From assembly GCA_019414725.1 (NCBI GenBank), contig DXLM01000004.1, positions 1 to 64,000 on the forward strand: a stretch of DNA of 64,000 nucleotides. Reading direction: 5' to 3'. A model generated the notes under the pieces. That model searched no databases. It was not told the DNA's origin and saw only the letters and a program-made list of their open reading frames with translations. How positions within the stretch are numbered: position 1 is the stretch's first letter; every line of letters begins with the position of its first letter. This DNA comes from Bacteroides sp. Lineage in GTDB: Bacteria; Bacteroidota; Bacteroidia; Bacteroidales; Bacteroidaceae. Shown piece after piece: positions 27,872 to 38,354 of this stretch. The translations under genes and the position numbers were made by a program.

Positions 27872-29491
27872 TTACTGCACGATATCCTTTAGCTTGATAC
27901 ATTGGAAAGTCATATGTGCAACACTACTTTCATAAAGAATGCCAATCGTTTCTTTATCTACCATCGTAAGACACGAATAACCCCAGTTCTCACCTTCGTC
28001 TAAAAGCAACTGATGTGCCCACGTATTTCCACCATCAAGGCTTATTTTTATAGTAATATTTTTACGAGCATTGGTTGTATTCGGGTTCGAAAAAATCAAT
28101 ATATCCTTACCTAAAATATTGTCCGCTGCTTTCACACTGATAAGACTTGCCATACAAACAGGCTCAGGCAATGCTGTACGTGATGACTCATGTTCTTTCC
28201 ACGTCATGCCCAAATCAGAAGTTGTATAAACAGCACGGCTTCCTCCACGATTATCTCTCATATTCAACATCAGTGTTCCAGGAACAACTTCAGCAACCTG
28301 AGCTTCCGTAGTATTTGTACGTGCATGATTATGAATGGTCCATGTTTCTCCTCTATCCTTACTATACATAATACCAGCATTAGGAATCCGGTCTTTACCT
28401 ATATATTGAATAGGAAATACCAATGTACCATCCTCCATAGTAATACCTCTACCCGGACCTTGCAACAAAAAATACCATTCAGGGTGTTTTACTTGTTCGG
28501 TTATATTAATCGGCTCAGACCAGGTTTTTCCATCATCTGTACTTTTTACTAAAACAAGCTGAGCCGTATGATTTACATCCATACCTTGCTGTGAGCTCCA
28601 CCATGCACGCTGATTACCCATTCCGTGTGTCCATGCCGCAACAATCCAGATTGTATTTGTTTTTGTATCAACCAAAATTGAGGGATCTCCCACACCATTC
28701 TGAGCTGCTGGCAGCCCACCGTATTCTCCAAAAGCTAGAGGCAGACGCATTTTTTCCCAAGTCTTTCCACCGTCAATACTTCGGCTCAAACCGATATCAA
28801 TATGTTCCTGCAAATCCACACTACTGTTATAACGCACATCGTATACACCTAACAATGTACCTTTATTGGTTGTCACCAGACCTGGGATACGAAAAGCTGC
28901 TGCACCATCATCTCCGGCATGACGCACACCTACTCCCAAACGACGTATAACATTCGGTGCTGATACACATTTAACTGGTAACGACTGACCATCTGCTGTT
29001 ACCCCCGTCACTTCAGCAGTGATTTTTGTAAGCAACGATGCTTCTGGCTTCATTTCTATACTGACCCAAAAGAAATTTACTCCCGGATATAAATTCTGAT
29101 TTCCAGTCAACAATACAGAATTCTTTTGGGGAACAATTTCAGATTTCTTAATAGCATATGACGGATTGACAGACAAGGTCTTACCCGGCGCATGAGCAGA
29201 AATATATTCTACAGGAGCAAAACGGTTCTTTCCTCCGTCCTGAATAGCTTCAGTACCTCCATAGTATAGTTTTACTGATTTAATCTGCTCTAAAGGTACA
29301 TCTTGCCCAAATGTCACAGAAACATTATCCAAGACCTTTGCCTCGTGCGCATTAATACGCATGTAACATAAAACATTATCATGCCGCTCTATCAGAATTG
29401 GTATTTGAGGATTCTTTATAAAGACTGTATCTGCTGCTTTTATACCGAGAACGCATGAAAGCACAACTAAAAATGATAATAATTTTTTCAT
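27872..29491 (-). CDS. nanH: GH33 exo-alpha-sialidase
   Basis: The 539-residue exported enzyme (signal MKKLLSFLVVLSCVLGIKAA) releases terminal sialic acids from glycoproteins and glycolipids. A BNR-type N-terminal beta-sandwich domain covers about 22-180. The six-bladed propeller follows, with the arginine of the AAFRIP motif (Arg201) and five Asp-boxes (SRSIDGGKTW, VKSTDDGKTW, YSKDRGETW, YTTSDLGMTW, ISLDGGNTW). Tyr/Glu nucleophile regions lie in the C-terminal part (GENWGYSCLTMVDKETIGILYE). Overall it resembles the secreted sialidases of B. thetaiotaomicron and B. fragilis. It is last in the host-glycan PUL, 151 bases after the GH2 gene, with a hairpin between them. Confidence 0.93.
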   Translation of the reverse strand: MKKLLSFLVVLSCVLGIKAADTVFIKNPQIPILIERHDNVLCYMRINAHEAKVLDNVSVTFGQDVPLEQIKSVKLYYGGTEAIQDGGKNRFAPVEYISAHAPGKTLSVNPSYAIKKSEIVPQKNSVLLTGNQNLYPGVNFFWVSIEMKPEASLLTKITAEVTGVTADGQSLPVKCVSAPNVIRRLGVGVRHAGDDGAAAFRIPGLVTTNKGTLLGVYDVRYNSSVDLQEHIDIGLSRSIDGGKTWEKMRLPLAFGEYGGLPAAQNGVGDPSILVDTKTNTIWIVAAWTHGMGNQRAWWSSQQGMDVNHTAQLVLVKSTDDGKTWSEPINITEQVKHPEWYFLLQGPGRGITMEDGTLVFPIQYIGKDRIPNAGIMYSKDRGETWTIHNHARTNTTEAQVAEVVPGTLMLNMRDNRGGSRAVYTTSDLGMTWKEHESSRTALPEPVCMASLISVKAADNILGKDILIFSNPNTTNARKNITIKISLDGGNTWAHQLLLDEGENWGYSCLTMVDKETIGILYESSVAHMTFQCIKLKDIVQ

Positions 29492-29557
29492 AGGCTAACA
29501 AATTATCTACGAAACTACCTTCAATATAGTTTCTATTAATACTAAGATATAAATAAA

Positions 29558-29634
29558 AATCAGAAGTCTAAACTGACTATAAGAATGTCTTCATCAATAT
29601 TAAACTTCTTAGATATCAGCTTTGACTTCTGATT
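29558..29634 (-). terminator. Hairpin between GH2 and sialidase genes
   Basis: AATCAGAAGTC (29558-29568) pairs with GACTTCTGATT (29624-29634). The 55-base loop has further short complementarity, and on the minus strand the stem runs into TTTTTATTT. It may partly end the upstream operon transcript before the sialidase gene. Confidence 0.4.
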
Positions 29635-29642
29635 AATATGAC

Positions 29643-32600
29643 TTAATTATTCAGAGAACAAGTAAAGAAACGTAATTTATACTTCATTTCTTGTTGTGGA
29701 ACACGATAAGCAGGTAATGTATCTACATCCTGCCCACAACTAGCATTCCCTACTCCACGCTGTACAGCATCTAGATGAAGCACAATATACGGACGTTTCT
29801 CTAACTCCCAAGCATGTTGTCCTTCCATCAAATCTTTATCTGTATATCGCAGAACAGAAAACGCTACATTACCTTCAGTCTGAATTTTCACACCTTTACC
29901 TTCTTTATTATATAAAGTCAGTTCACGAAGGCCTTCACGATTTCCCATAGACTGAGGTTTCATATAAGGAACTTCCATATCCTCCACTGTTGTCGTATAA
30001 CGACCTACCATACAACCGTCTTTTCTATCGTTATAATTTTCCCATGGACCATATGCATAATAATCGATATTGCTCAATGTTGAGTCGATGTTTGCCACCA
30101 AGCCGCAACGACGTAAATCAGCTGTATGCGGACGGAAAACAACCTCCATATCCATGACTCCCGTTTGAGTAAATGTATATACGATATCCGTACTACATAA
30201 ACTACCTTCACGGTTAGTGGTAACAATAATATTGCCTTTCTCTTCGGTCACCGTACATGTTCCTTTTTCCGACAGTCCATTAGCCGTTTCAGTAAATTTA
30301 TCATTCTCAATCCAACGATGATTATCGTATACAAATCCTCCTCCCTGACTGACAACCTGCTGGCCGTTCATAACTAATGTAACCAATTGCCCCGTTGTCT
30401 TATCGAAAGAGGCTTCTATATAAGCATTTTTGACCGTCAATAAGTTTTCATTGTCAGAAACAGCCAACTTCTGTTTCTTTCCATGTAAGCTCTTTAACTC
30501 AGGTAATTCCTTTCGTGCAGACAATTCATATTGCTGTTTTGCAACCTCATGCCCAGCACCAGCCCAAGTTTCAGCATCTGTACGACATACATACAAATCA
30601 AGCATGACTTCCTCACCATTCTTTATAGCCTTCTTTAAATTAATACCTTTTAGATTCAATGTCACCAACAGTGAATCATCAGGCATTACAGCTGGAAGCA
30701 TCATGCTATCTGGTTGCATACGAAAACCGTCTTTTACAACTTGCCACCGCAAATAGAATTTATCAAGTGAAAGGAAATCATATGTATTTTTCAGCAACAC
30801 TTTAGCCTCATTTCTTTTTACATCAACTCCCTTATCAGCAAAATGTACATACTGATATACAGCTTTTACTTCTTTCAACTTAGGCGATTCTTCACGAGTT
30901 GCCGGAATTATTCCATTCGAACAGAAGTTACCCTGATGAGGACCTGGAAAATCATACCCTGTATGCAGACGATAAATACCTTTTTTCATTTCATGAGGTT
31001 CATAAATAGCCTGATCTACCCAGTCCCAAATAGCTCCACCAATAGTAGCCGAGCTTCCTTCAATGCTTTCCCAGTATTCTTTTAAATTTCCAATAGCATT
31101 ACCCATAGCATGAGCATACTCACAAATAAACATCGGTTTATTCAATGAGCTTACATATGTATTCATCCATTTCATACCCGGATACATCTTCGAATACAAG
31201 TCACTAAAACGATTTCCACCATACTCTTTTCCATCGCGTGTACCCTCATAGTGTATGGGGCGGTTATCCAATCGTTTGGCAGCATCATAACAAGCCTGGA
31301 AATTACTTCCTCCTCCAGCTTCATTACCCAAGCTCCAAAAAATTACACTTGGATGATTGCGATCTCTAAGTACCATACGGTCAATACGATCAACAAAAGC
31401 AGGTATCCAAGAAGGCATATCACTGATCGACTGATTAGCATGGTCTTCCAAATCAGCCTCATCCATTGTATAAAGTCCGAAATAATCGAACATAGCATAC
31501 ATTTTCGCATCATTCGGATAATGAGAAGTACGGATAGTATTAATATTATTCTGTTTCATCAGTGTCACATCACGCAACATTGATTCTACAGTAACAGCCC
31601 GACCATAAACCGGATGTGTGTCATGTCGATTAGTTCCCTTGAAAAATATTCGTTGTCCATTAATATATACCACTGTACCCTTCAGTTCTATATTACGAAA
31701 ACCATACTTGGTAGAAAAGACCATTTCATCATTATCCCCATTTCGCTGGATAATATGAACCGTATACAAGTTAGGAGTTTCAGCTGTCCATGTTACAAGA
31801 TTCTTCAGCTTGAACGTAGCTTTTGAATATACAGTTTCTTTCTTATCTGAATAATTAACCTGTTGCTCTGTTTCTGCTACCAGTCTTCCATCTGGATCGA
31901 ATAATTTTACAATCAGATTCTTCACCCCTTTCATCCGATCACGGTTATCAAGCATCAAATTAACAGACATTTCGCCACTGGTATATTCTGAAGCTGCATC
32001 TAACTTAGAAGTAATATAATGGTCACGTACACTTACTCGTGGAACATTATACAAATAAACATCCCGGAAAATACCACTCATACGGAACATGTCCTGACAT
32101 TCAAGATACGAACCGTCGCTCCAGCGAAATACTTGAACAGCCAAACGATTTTTTCCTGTGCGCAGATATTTGCTTAAATCAAACTCTGCCACATTATTCG
32201 ATCCTTGTGTATAACCGACATATTCTCCGTTCAGATATACAAATGCAGCACTATATATACCACTAAAATGGATAAATGTACGCTGTTTTTCCCATCCAGC
32301 AGGCAAATCAAAGAAACGCACATAGGAACCCACCGGATTAATTCCATAATTAGCTCCACCATCATTGAATCCCTTTCGAGCATCAATATAAGGAGGTGTA
32401 TTGGAATGAGGATACTCTACATTCGCGTAAATAGGACGGTCATAACCTTGCATTTCCCAATTTGAAGGAACCGGAATAGTCTCCCAACTCGATACATCAT
32501 AATCTTCTTTATAGAATGATTCCGGACGTTGAGAAGGTTCTGATACAAAATGAAAATACCAGTTGCCATTCAACAATTTAAACGAAGAACTCTGGCTATA

Positions 32601-33248
32601 CAACCATGGTGTACGATAAAAATCTTTATCAGCCAGCATTTCTTTCTCGGTTATATAAGGAATGTAAGTTGCACAACCCAGCTCTTTATTTTCTGCAAAC
32701 ATAGTCTCGTCTTCCCAATAAACCTTAGGACGTTCTAATGTACCAGAAGCAGCTTCCGCAGGCATTGCTACTTTACTAACATTAATATAAAAATACGTTT
32801 CTGGATTATTCAGAAACTTTACCTTATCAACTAAAACCAACCGCCCATTCTGTTGGCAAGCCAATATCAAATCAGGGCTATTAGAAGGATATATCTGCAA
32901 GAACTTGCCACTCTTCTTTATAATCCATAACTGAGATTCATCTGAGCCATTGTTTTCTGTTATTCCCAATGTATTATCCCCTGTAGCATGAATTGCTTTA
33001 TTCTCAAAAGGATTTATAAAACGGAAACTACCAGATAAATTAGTGACACTCCATTGCTGCAATTTATCAGCATCATTGCTAACACTCAAAACCACCCTTT
33101 TGCTATCAGGATCATATCCTACAGCCTTACCAGAATAATTTACAGGTACAATATTGTACAATTTATTCCGAGCAAAGCCAACTTGAGCATGTGCTGTACA
33201 AACAGCACTTACCCATACATATATCAAACAAATAAGTATATTCCGCAT
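29643..33248 (-). CDS. GH2 beta-galactosidase with N-terminal ricin-like domain
   Basis: From the ATG at 33248 the protein has 1201 residues and a signal peptide (MRNILICLIYVWVSAVCTAHA). A beta-trefoil-like lectin domain (about 22-160) carries QxW motifs (LQQWSV and SQLWII). The LacZ architecture follows: sugar-binding domain (about 215-400), Ig-like domain, TIM barrel with acid/base Glu643 in WSLGNEAGGG and nucleophile Glu710 in FICEYAHAMGNA, and a C-terminal small-chain domain (about 930-1195, YYAYGPWENYNDRKDG). Export and its place beside fucosidase, hexosaminidase and sialidase genes suggest it removes galactose from host-type glycans. The upstream in-frame TTG at 33257 is a less likely start. 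Only a short gap separates it from the GH29-GH16 gene. Confidence 0.92.
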   Translation of the reverse strand: MRNILICLIYVWVSAVCTAHAQVGFARNKLYNIVPVNYSGKAVGYDPDSKRVVLSVSNDADKLQQWSVTNLSGSFRFINPFENKAIHATGDNTLGITENNGSDESQLWIIKKSGKFLQIYPSNSPDLILACQQNGRLVLVDKVKFLNNPETYFYINVSKVAMPAEAASGTLERPKVYWEDETMFAENKELGCATYIPYITEKEMLADKDFYRTPWLYSQSSSFKLLNGNWYFHFVSEPSQRPESFYKEDYDVSSWETIPVPSNWEMQGYDRPIYANVEYPHSNTPPYIDARKGFNDGGANYGINPVGSYVRFFDLPAGWEKQRTFIHFSGIYSAAFVYLNGEYVGYTQGSNNVAEFDLSKYLRTGKNRLAVQVFRWSDGSYLECQDMFRMSGIFRDVYLYNVPRVSVRDHYITSKLDAASEYTSGEMSVNLMLDNRDRMKGVKNLIVKLFDPDGRLVAETEQQVNYSDKKETVYSKATFKLKNLVTWTAETPNLYTVHIIQRNGDNDEMVFSTKYGFRNIELKGTVVYINGQRIFFKGTNRHDTHPVYGRAVTVESMLRDVTLMKQNNINTIRTSHYPNDAKMYAMFDYFGLYTMDEADLEDHANQSISDMPSWIPAFVDRIDRMVLRDRNHPSVIFWSLGNEAGGGSNFQACYDAAKRLDNRPIHYEGTRDGKEYGGNRFSDLYSKMYPGMKWMNTYVSSLNKPMFICEYAHAMGNAIGNLKEYWESIEGSSATIGGAIWDWVDQAIYEPHEMKKGIYRLHTGYDFPGPHQGNFCSNGIIPATREESPKLKEVKAVYQYVHFADKGVDVKRNEAKVLLKNTYDFLSLDKFYLRWQVVKDGFRMQPDSMMLPAVMPDDSLLVTLNLKGINLKKAIKNGEEVMLDLYVCRTDAETWAGAGHEVAKQQYELSARKELPELKSLHGKKQKLAVSDNENLLTVKNAYIEASFDKTTGQLVTLVMNGQQVVSQGGGFVYDNHRWIENDKFTETANGLSEKGTCTVTEEKGNIIVTTNREGSLCSTDIVYTFTQTGVMDMEVVFRPHTADLRRCGLVANIDSTLSNIDYYAYGPWENYNDRKDGCMVGRYTTTVEDMEVPYMKPQSMGNREGLRELTLYNKEGKGVKIQTEGNVAFSVLRYTDKDLMEGQHAWELEKRPYIVLHLDAVQRGVGNASCGQDVDTLPAYRVPQQEMKYKLRFFTCSLNN

Positions 33249-33263
33249 AACTCGCAAATTTTA

Positions 33264-35981
33264 TTAATAATATCTTACTTTAGGGGCTTTCTTTCCTGCA
33301 TAGTTATCATTTACATAAACACGTATCCAGTCTATGTACATAGATGGAGGATTCTGTTTATCCCATGCTGCAGGATTAACAGCACCTGGCCAAGCATTGG
33401 GGTTAACAGATAAACCTGTACTAAATATTACATAAAATCCCGCAGGATCACTCCAAGGCCAGTCCGTATTACCATTATCTCCTTTTTTATGTTCAAAATA
33501 AGCTTTACCATTCACCCCTCCTATAATTCTATCAGGATACCATTCCAACCAATAAATATTCCACTGGCTCATATCTGCTAAATCAATTGTAGAAGTAACA
33601 CTACCTTCTCCTCCTACAACTCCAGCATAATGATTTTCTGAATGAAGAGTGAAATGAGCACGTTGATTTATTTTCTTTTTAGGATTCTCTAGCAAATCAA
33701 TTTCTCCATTCTTAGGCCATGGTCCCTTATTCCCCATAAACCAGAGAGCATCATTAAATCCTTCTGCTGCTACCCGTTTGAAACGGATTTCAATTCTCAT
33801 ATTTTCAGTAAAATTGCACCATGCTTGCTTACCTGACACAACAGACCGATAACCAGCATGCGAAAACTTCACTTTCTTTCCAAAACCATTGTCAATTGAA
33901 TCAGGTTCCTCTACCGACCACATATGCAATACACCATTTTCTACTTTAGAACATTTTGCATTATTGACATTAGCAGATTTACTCATGTTCGTTGTCTTAT
34001 GTTCCAGAAAACCTAAAGGAAGTCCCTTTTTCGTATTCTTATCTAAAAACTCATGAGCCGTATAGAAACTCCATCCCTTCAGCATTGGATGAGAATCACC
34101 CGGTTTCAGTTTCAACGCTTCATCCGGATTGGGATAAACTTTTGTTTCATCATCTTTATCAGCAACAGAAGTTACTCCAAATTCTTCCATTTCAACGATA
34201 GCAGAAGATGCTTCTGGAGTTGTTGCTTCAAGCTTGACATAACGTGCTGTTACAACAGACGGAAGCGTTACAGTCTGAGGCAAAGGATTATGCATAATAT
34301 TACTAAATTCTCCTTGTGAGATTATCTCTTTCCAATCCGTGCCATTCAAACTGACAGAGAACTTATACCGATAAGCCATAGTTGGCTTCGCTTCTTCATT
34401 TAAAGGAGCATAAGTAAAAGCTTTCAAACGAATTGTACGACCCAAATCTACTACAAAAGGAGAGGAAGACACTTTTTTCCACGTATCACGAGAAACCGTA
34501 TTCCAATCTGTAAATTTCTGATCATTTTCCAAAGAAGGAGCATAATAAGCAGAAACACTCATGATATTTGCAGAAAGACGAGAACCATCAATACGTAAAC
34601 GGAGCGAGTCAGCCATTACTTCTGGAAAACGGAGCATACGTTTATAACCTATAGTTGTACCTTCACCTAAGGTCTGCCATCTTCCTTCACTAAAAGCCTC
34701 AACCAAAAACTTTTCTACACGCTGTCCTTTTGAAATATCTTCCTGCAATTGAACAACATTTACCGGTTCTCCAGGACGTACTGTATAAGAGCGGGATTCT
34801 CCAGGTAAAGCTGTCCAGTAAATATTTCCATCCGAAACTTTATTATCAGAAAAAACTTTTCGACGATAATCTGCAAATTCTTTCAGACGTTCAACATCTG
34901 CTTCGTTTATCAAGCCGCGACGGTCAGGAGGTATATTCAGCAATAAAACAGAATTATAACCTACAGATTGAAAATAGATATCTGAAAGCTGTTTCAGGCT
35001 TTTTACTTTTGTATTTTCTTCTTCGTGCCAGAACCATCCCGGACGAATAGACACATCAACTTCGGAAGGATACCAAAATAATTCGGTAGCATCCTTCAAC
35101 ATCGAGCGACTACCCAAATCCTTTGCTTTTCCGTAAACTCCCAAACGTTTATTATTATCTTCTGCACGAGAATAAATTCCCGGAGTAAGCACAGTTGCAC
35201 TCCACTCTGTTTCACGGCCAATACCTTTTTCATTACCAACCCAGCGTACATCATCTCCCATAATAGCCATTACAGCTTTAGGCTGTAAACGTTGAATTGT
35301 CTTATAAAAAGCATCCCAGTCGTATATCTGCTTCTTGCCATTAGGGCCTTCTCCGTTTGCACCATCGAACCACACCTCATTTACTTCACCATAATTGGTC
35401 AGCAATTCGGTTAATTGTTCAATAAAGAATTTGTTGTACTCTGGAGAATTACCATAACAAGAGGCATTGCGATCCCACGGTGACAAATAAACTCCAAATT
35501 TCATTCCATATTTAGTACATGCATCACGAAGTTCACGCACAACATCTCCTTTACCATTTTTCCAAGGCGAGGAAGCAACTGAATGAGAAGTCGTCTTTGT
35601 AGGCCACAAACAAAAACCATCATGATGTTTCGCTGTAAGCAAAACCATCTTGAAGCCACATTTTTTCAACGTACGTACCCATTGCTCAGCATCTAAATCA
35701 GTCGGATTAAACAAAGCTGGATCTTCCGTTCCATCCCCCCATTCTCTTCCGGTAAATGTATTAATCCCAAAATGTAAAAATGCAGTCAGTTCCATTTGCT
35801 GCCAAGCAAGTTGTTGGGGAGAAGGAACTAAACGAGCGGCCATTGCAGCTTTCTGGTCTACACTTTCGTTTCCAGAAAATTGTAAATGTTTCACAAAATA
35901 AGAGGCGTCCTGTTGAGCTTGCCCTCCAACAGAAAGAGCAAGCAATGAACAAGTAACAAGAAACTGGTGTATTCTATTCAT
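33264..35981 (-). CDS. GH29 alpha-L-fucosidase fused to a GH16-type domain
   Basis: The 905-residue exported protein (signal MNRIHQFLVTCSLLALSVGG) has a GH29 catalytic domain (about 45-370) with LTAKHHDGFCLWPTKT, GVYLSPWDRN and nucleophile Asp206 in EVWFDGANGEGPNG. A discoidin/CBM32-like domain spans about 490-605. The last 260 residues are a concanavalin-A-like GH16 domain: FKRVAAEGFNDALWFMGNKG, then GEIDLLEN carrying the three catalytic acids Glu760, Asp762 and Glu765, then WNIYWLEWYPDRIIGGVNGK. The acids are all kept, so the domain could be an endo-beta-galactanase-like enzyme; some GH16 members from gut Bacteroidota cut poly-LacNAc in mucin O-glycans. Two catalytic activities in one chain is uncommon. 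A non-catalytic binding role for the GH16 part is the alternative. Confidence 0.9.
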   Translation of the reverse strand: MNRIHQFLVTCSLLALSVGGQAQQDASYFVKHLQFSGNESVDQKAAMAARLVPSPQQLAWQQMELTAFLHFGINTFTGREWGDGTEDPALFNPTDLDAEQWVRTLKKCGFKMVLLTAKHHDGFCLWPTKTTSHSVASSPWKNGKGDVVRELRDACTKYGMKFGVYLSPWDRNASCYGNSPEYNKFFIEQLTELLTNYGEVNEVWFDGANGEGPNGKKQIYDWDAFYKTIQRLQPKAVMAIMGDDVRWVGNEKGIGRETEWSATVLTPGIYSRAEDNNKRLGVYGKAKDLGSRSMLKDATELFWYPSEVDVSIRPGWFWHEEENTKVKSLKQLSDIYFQSVGYNSVLLLNIPPDRRGLINEADVERLKEFADYRRKVFSDNKVSDGNIYWTALPGESRSYTVRPGEPVNVVQLQEDISKGQRVEKFLVEAFSEGRWQTLGEGTTIGYKRMLRFPEVMADSLRLRIDGSRLSANIMSVSAYYAPSLENDQKFTDWNTVSRDTWKKVSSSPFVVDLGRTIRLKAFTYAPLNEEAKPTMAYRYKFSVSLNGTDWKEIISQGEFSNIMHNPLPQTVTLPSVVTARYVKLEATTPEASSAIVEMEEFGVTSVADKDDETKVYPNPDEALKLKPGDSHPMLKGWSFYTAHEFLDKNTKKGLPLGFLEHKTTNMSKSANVNNAKCSKVENGVLHMWSVEEPDSIDNGFGKKVKFSHAGYRSVVSGKQAWCNFTENMRIEIRFKRVAAEGFNDALWFMGNKGPWPKNGEIDLLENPKKKINQRAHFTLHSENHYAGVVGGEGSVTSTIDLADMSQWNIYWLEWYPDRIIGGVNGKAYFEHKKGDNGNTDWPWSDPAGFYVIFSTGLSVNPNAWPGAVNPAAWDKQNPPSMYIDWIRVYVNDNYAGKKAPKVRYY

Positions 35982-36001
35982 ACAGTCCTTATTTAAAATT
36001 A

Positions 36002-38341
36002 TTACTCAATTATTACCTCGTCAATATAAACTCGAGAAGCTTGTCCCGGACGCACATGGTCATTTGGACAATTACCAGGAGTTTCTAGCGTAAATTTAAC
36101 ATAATGTCCGATAATATCATCTGTTTCAACTGATAAATCTTCAATAAAATTTCCTTCTTTAAAGATTTCATTATCGGTAAATGTTAATCTACCTACTTCC
36201 TTAAACGTTTTATTATCGTCAGATGCTTCAATTTTAATCATCCGTGGCTTATGCACAGCCATTCCATAATTAGTAATACAACCAACAGTAACACGTTTTA
36301 TCTGTTGCGGTTTCAATAAATCAACAACAAAAGAAATAGGCTTTGATAATCCTCCTGTATACCATTCAAAATCGGATTGCTTCAGACTACCACGTAATCC
36401 ATTAACTAATATTCCCATCTCTTTTGAAGCACCGATTATTGGCTTAGCAGTAGCCATATTCCAATGAATAGGCAAATTAAGCGTTTTCCCCATCTGTATA
36501 CCCTTAACAAAAGTAGCTGCTTTTATCTCAGCATCTCTATCAACAACAAATGCAGAATCATACAAAGCAGATGTTTCCACTGGTTCTGTACCATCTAAAG
36601 TATAACGTATTTCCACATCAGGACGTTCACACTCTAGTTTCACCTTTAACTTGCCAGACTCCTCAGATGTTACCTCATGTTGAATGTTATACATAGAGCG
36701 TGCATAAATAATTCCTTTCTGTTCCAAATGCTTATTAAAATTATCTACACCTTTCAGGAATTCATTCCAATCTTTCTTTCCTTTTTGAACCCATGCTATC
36801 TCTGCCAAAGCAGCTAATCTTGGGAAAGTCATATAAAATACATCTTCAGGAACATTACAAAACTCAGTCCACATACAGGCCTGCACTCCCATCAGTAATG
36901 ATTCATACTCCGGTTTCCAGTCACTCTGTACAGGTTCATAATTAAACAAGTCTTTTAATGTATTATTTCCAAAATAAGTAACAGGCTCAAACCATTGTGG
37001 TCCCTGATACCTGATCAGATAAGCAACACGTGCAGGAGCCATAATAAATCGATGTCCCTGTTCCGCAGCCTTTAAGGCAGCCTTACCATAGCCTTGCCAG
37101 CCTAAGATGATTGATTCTTCAGGCAATTTACTATTGGTCAATTCATCCCATCCCATAATCTGCTTACCTTTGCTGCGGACATAATCTCCTATACGCGACA
37201 TGAAATATCCTTGTAAAGCTTCTTCATCCGCCAAATGTTCTTTATGAATACGTGACTGACACAAAGGACATTTTTTCCAGTTTGTCTTAGTCGCTTCATC
37301 TCCTCCTAAATTAATATATCGAGAAGGGAACAATGCTATAACTTCATCAAGAACACCTTGTAAAAAATCAAATGTCTTGTCATTTCCGGCACAAAAAATT
37401 ATTTCTGCATTCTTTCCACCAAGACCAGGCAGTACTCCAATAAAGTCTTTCACCACCGGACAAGCATATTCCGGATAAGAAGCTAAAGCTGCATTTGAAT
37501 GAGCAGGTATATCTATTTCCGGAATAATTTCTATCTGACGTTCTGCAGCATAACGGATTATTTCCTTCATATCTTCCTGAGTATAAAACCCACCGACGGT
37601 AGCAGGTTCTCCCTTCTTAGGATTTCTTCTATCAGGAAAAGGAAGATTCTGACGATCAACCTTCCAGGCTCCCACTTCAGTCAGACGAGGATATTTCTTT
37701 ATCTCCAGACGCCATCCATTATCATCTGTAAGATGTAAATGTAAGCGATTTATTTTTAACATAGAGATACAATCTATCATCCGAATGACATCTTCCTTAG
37801 GCAAGAAATAACGAGATACATCCAACATAAAGCCTCGATAGTCAAAACGAGGCTCATCTTTAATAACTACAGCCGGTACTTTCCAGGCATTTTCAACCTG
37901 TTCTTGTCCTTCTATTGTAGGCGGAAGCATTAAACGAATATTTTGCAAAGCATAAAAGAAGCCTTTTGCATCGGCAGCTTTTATACTTACTTTATCAGAA
38001 GTAATATGTAGCTCATAAGCATCTGATTTCATCGATTTATCAATAGCAAAAACAATATCACCATCTTTCACCATTTCAACCTTAGGAGTAAATCCCGCCG
38101 GTTTAGTAAACAAAGAAGCAAAATTTTCAGCAATGATACGTTGTTCATTATCAGCTACTGCTATTACAGTCTTTTCACTAAAGGAAAAAGAACCGTTTCC
38201 TTTTTCTACAGACAAAGGCTGAGGTATAATAGTTGCATCCTCAGATTGTTGTAAAGAATGACAGCCAGACAAACTTAATATTAAAGTTGCCATACAAGCC
38301 ACCATCCATCTCTTCGATTGAAAATATATGTTCATCATCAT
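36002..38341 (-). CDS. GH20 beta-N-acetylhexosaminidase, lipoprotein
   Basis: From the ATG at 38341 the product is about 779 residues, with a lipoprotein signal and lipobox SLSGC. It has the GH20b N-terminal domain (about 30-155) and the GH20 TIM barrel (about 160-530) with FDYRGFMLDVSRYFLP, HLHLTDDNGWRLEIKKYP and the catalytic Asp-Glu pair in YINLGGDEATKTNW. A chitobiase/Fn3-like piece (RYTLDGTEPV) and a C-terminal discoidin-like domain (about 640-779) follow. It removes terminal GlcNAc or GalNAc. Three consecutive ATGs (38341, 38338, 38335) lie 14-20 bases after the sulfatase stop; the longer frame would overlap the sulfatase gene and is rejected. Confidence 0.92.
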   Translation of the reverse strand: MMMNIYFQSKRWMVACMATLILSLSGCHSLQQSEDATIIPQPLSVEKGNGSFSFSEKTVIAVADNEQRIIAENFASLFTKPAGFTPKVEMVKDGDIVFAIDKSMKSDAYELHITSDKVSIKAADAKGFFYALQNIRLMLPPTIEGQEQVENAWKVPAVVIKDEPRFDYRGFMLDVSRYFLPKEDVIRMIDCISMLKINRLHLHLTDDNGWRLEIKKYPRLTEVGAWKVDRQNLPFPDRRNPKKGEPATVGGFYTQEDMKEIIRYAAERQIEIIPEIDIPAHSNAALASYPEYACPVVKDFIGVLPGLGGKNAEIIFCAGNDKTFDFLQGVLDEVIALFPSRYINLGGDEATKTNWKKCPLCQSRIHKEHLADEEALQGYFMSRIGDYVRSKGKQIMGWDELTNSKLPEESIILGWQGYGKAALKAAEQGHRFIMAPARVAYLIRYQGPQWFEPVTYFGNNTLKDLFNYEPVQSDWKPEYESLLMGVQACMWTEFCNVPEDVFYMTFPRLAALAEIAWVQKGKKDWNEFLKGVDNFNKHLEQKGIIYARSMYNIQHEVTSEESGKLKVKLECERPDVEIRYTLDGTEPVETSALYDSAFVVDRDAEIKAATFVKGIQMGKTLNLPIHWNMATAKPIIGASKEMGILVNGLRGSLKQSDFEWYTGGLSKPISFVVDLLKPQQIKRVTVGCITNYGMAVHKPRMIKIEASDDNKTFKEVGRLTFTDNEIFKEGNFIEDLSVETDDIIGHYVKFTLETPGNCPNDHVRPGQASRVYIDEVIIE

Positions 38342-38354
38342 ATTATTATTCTTA

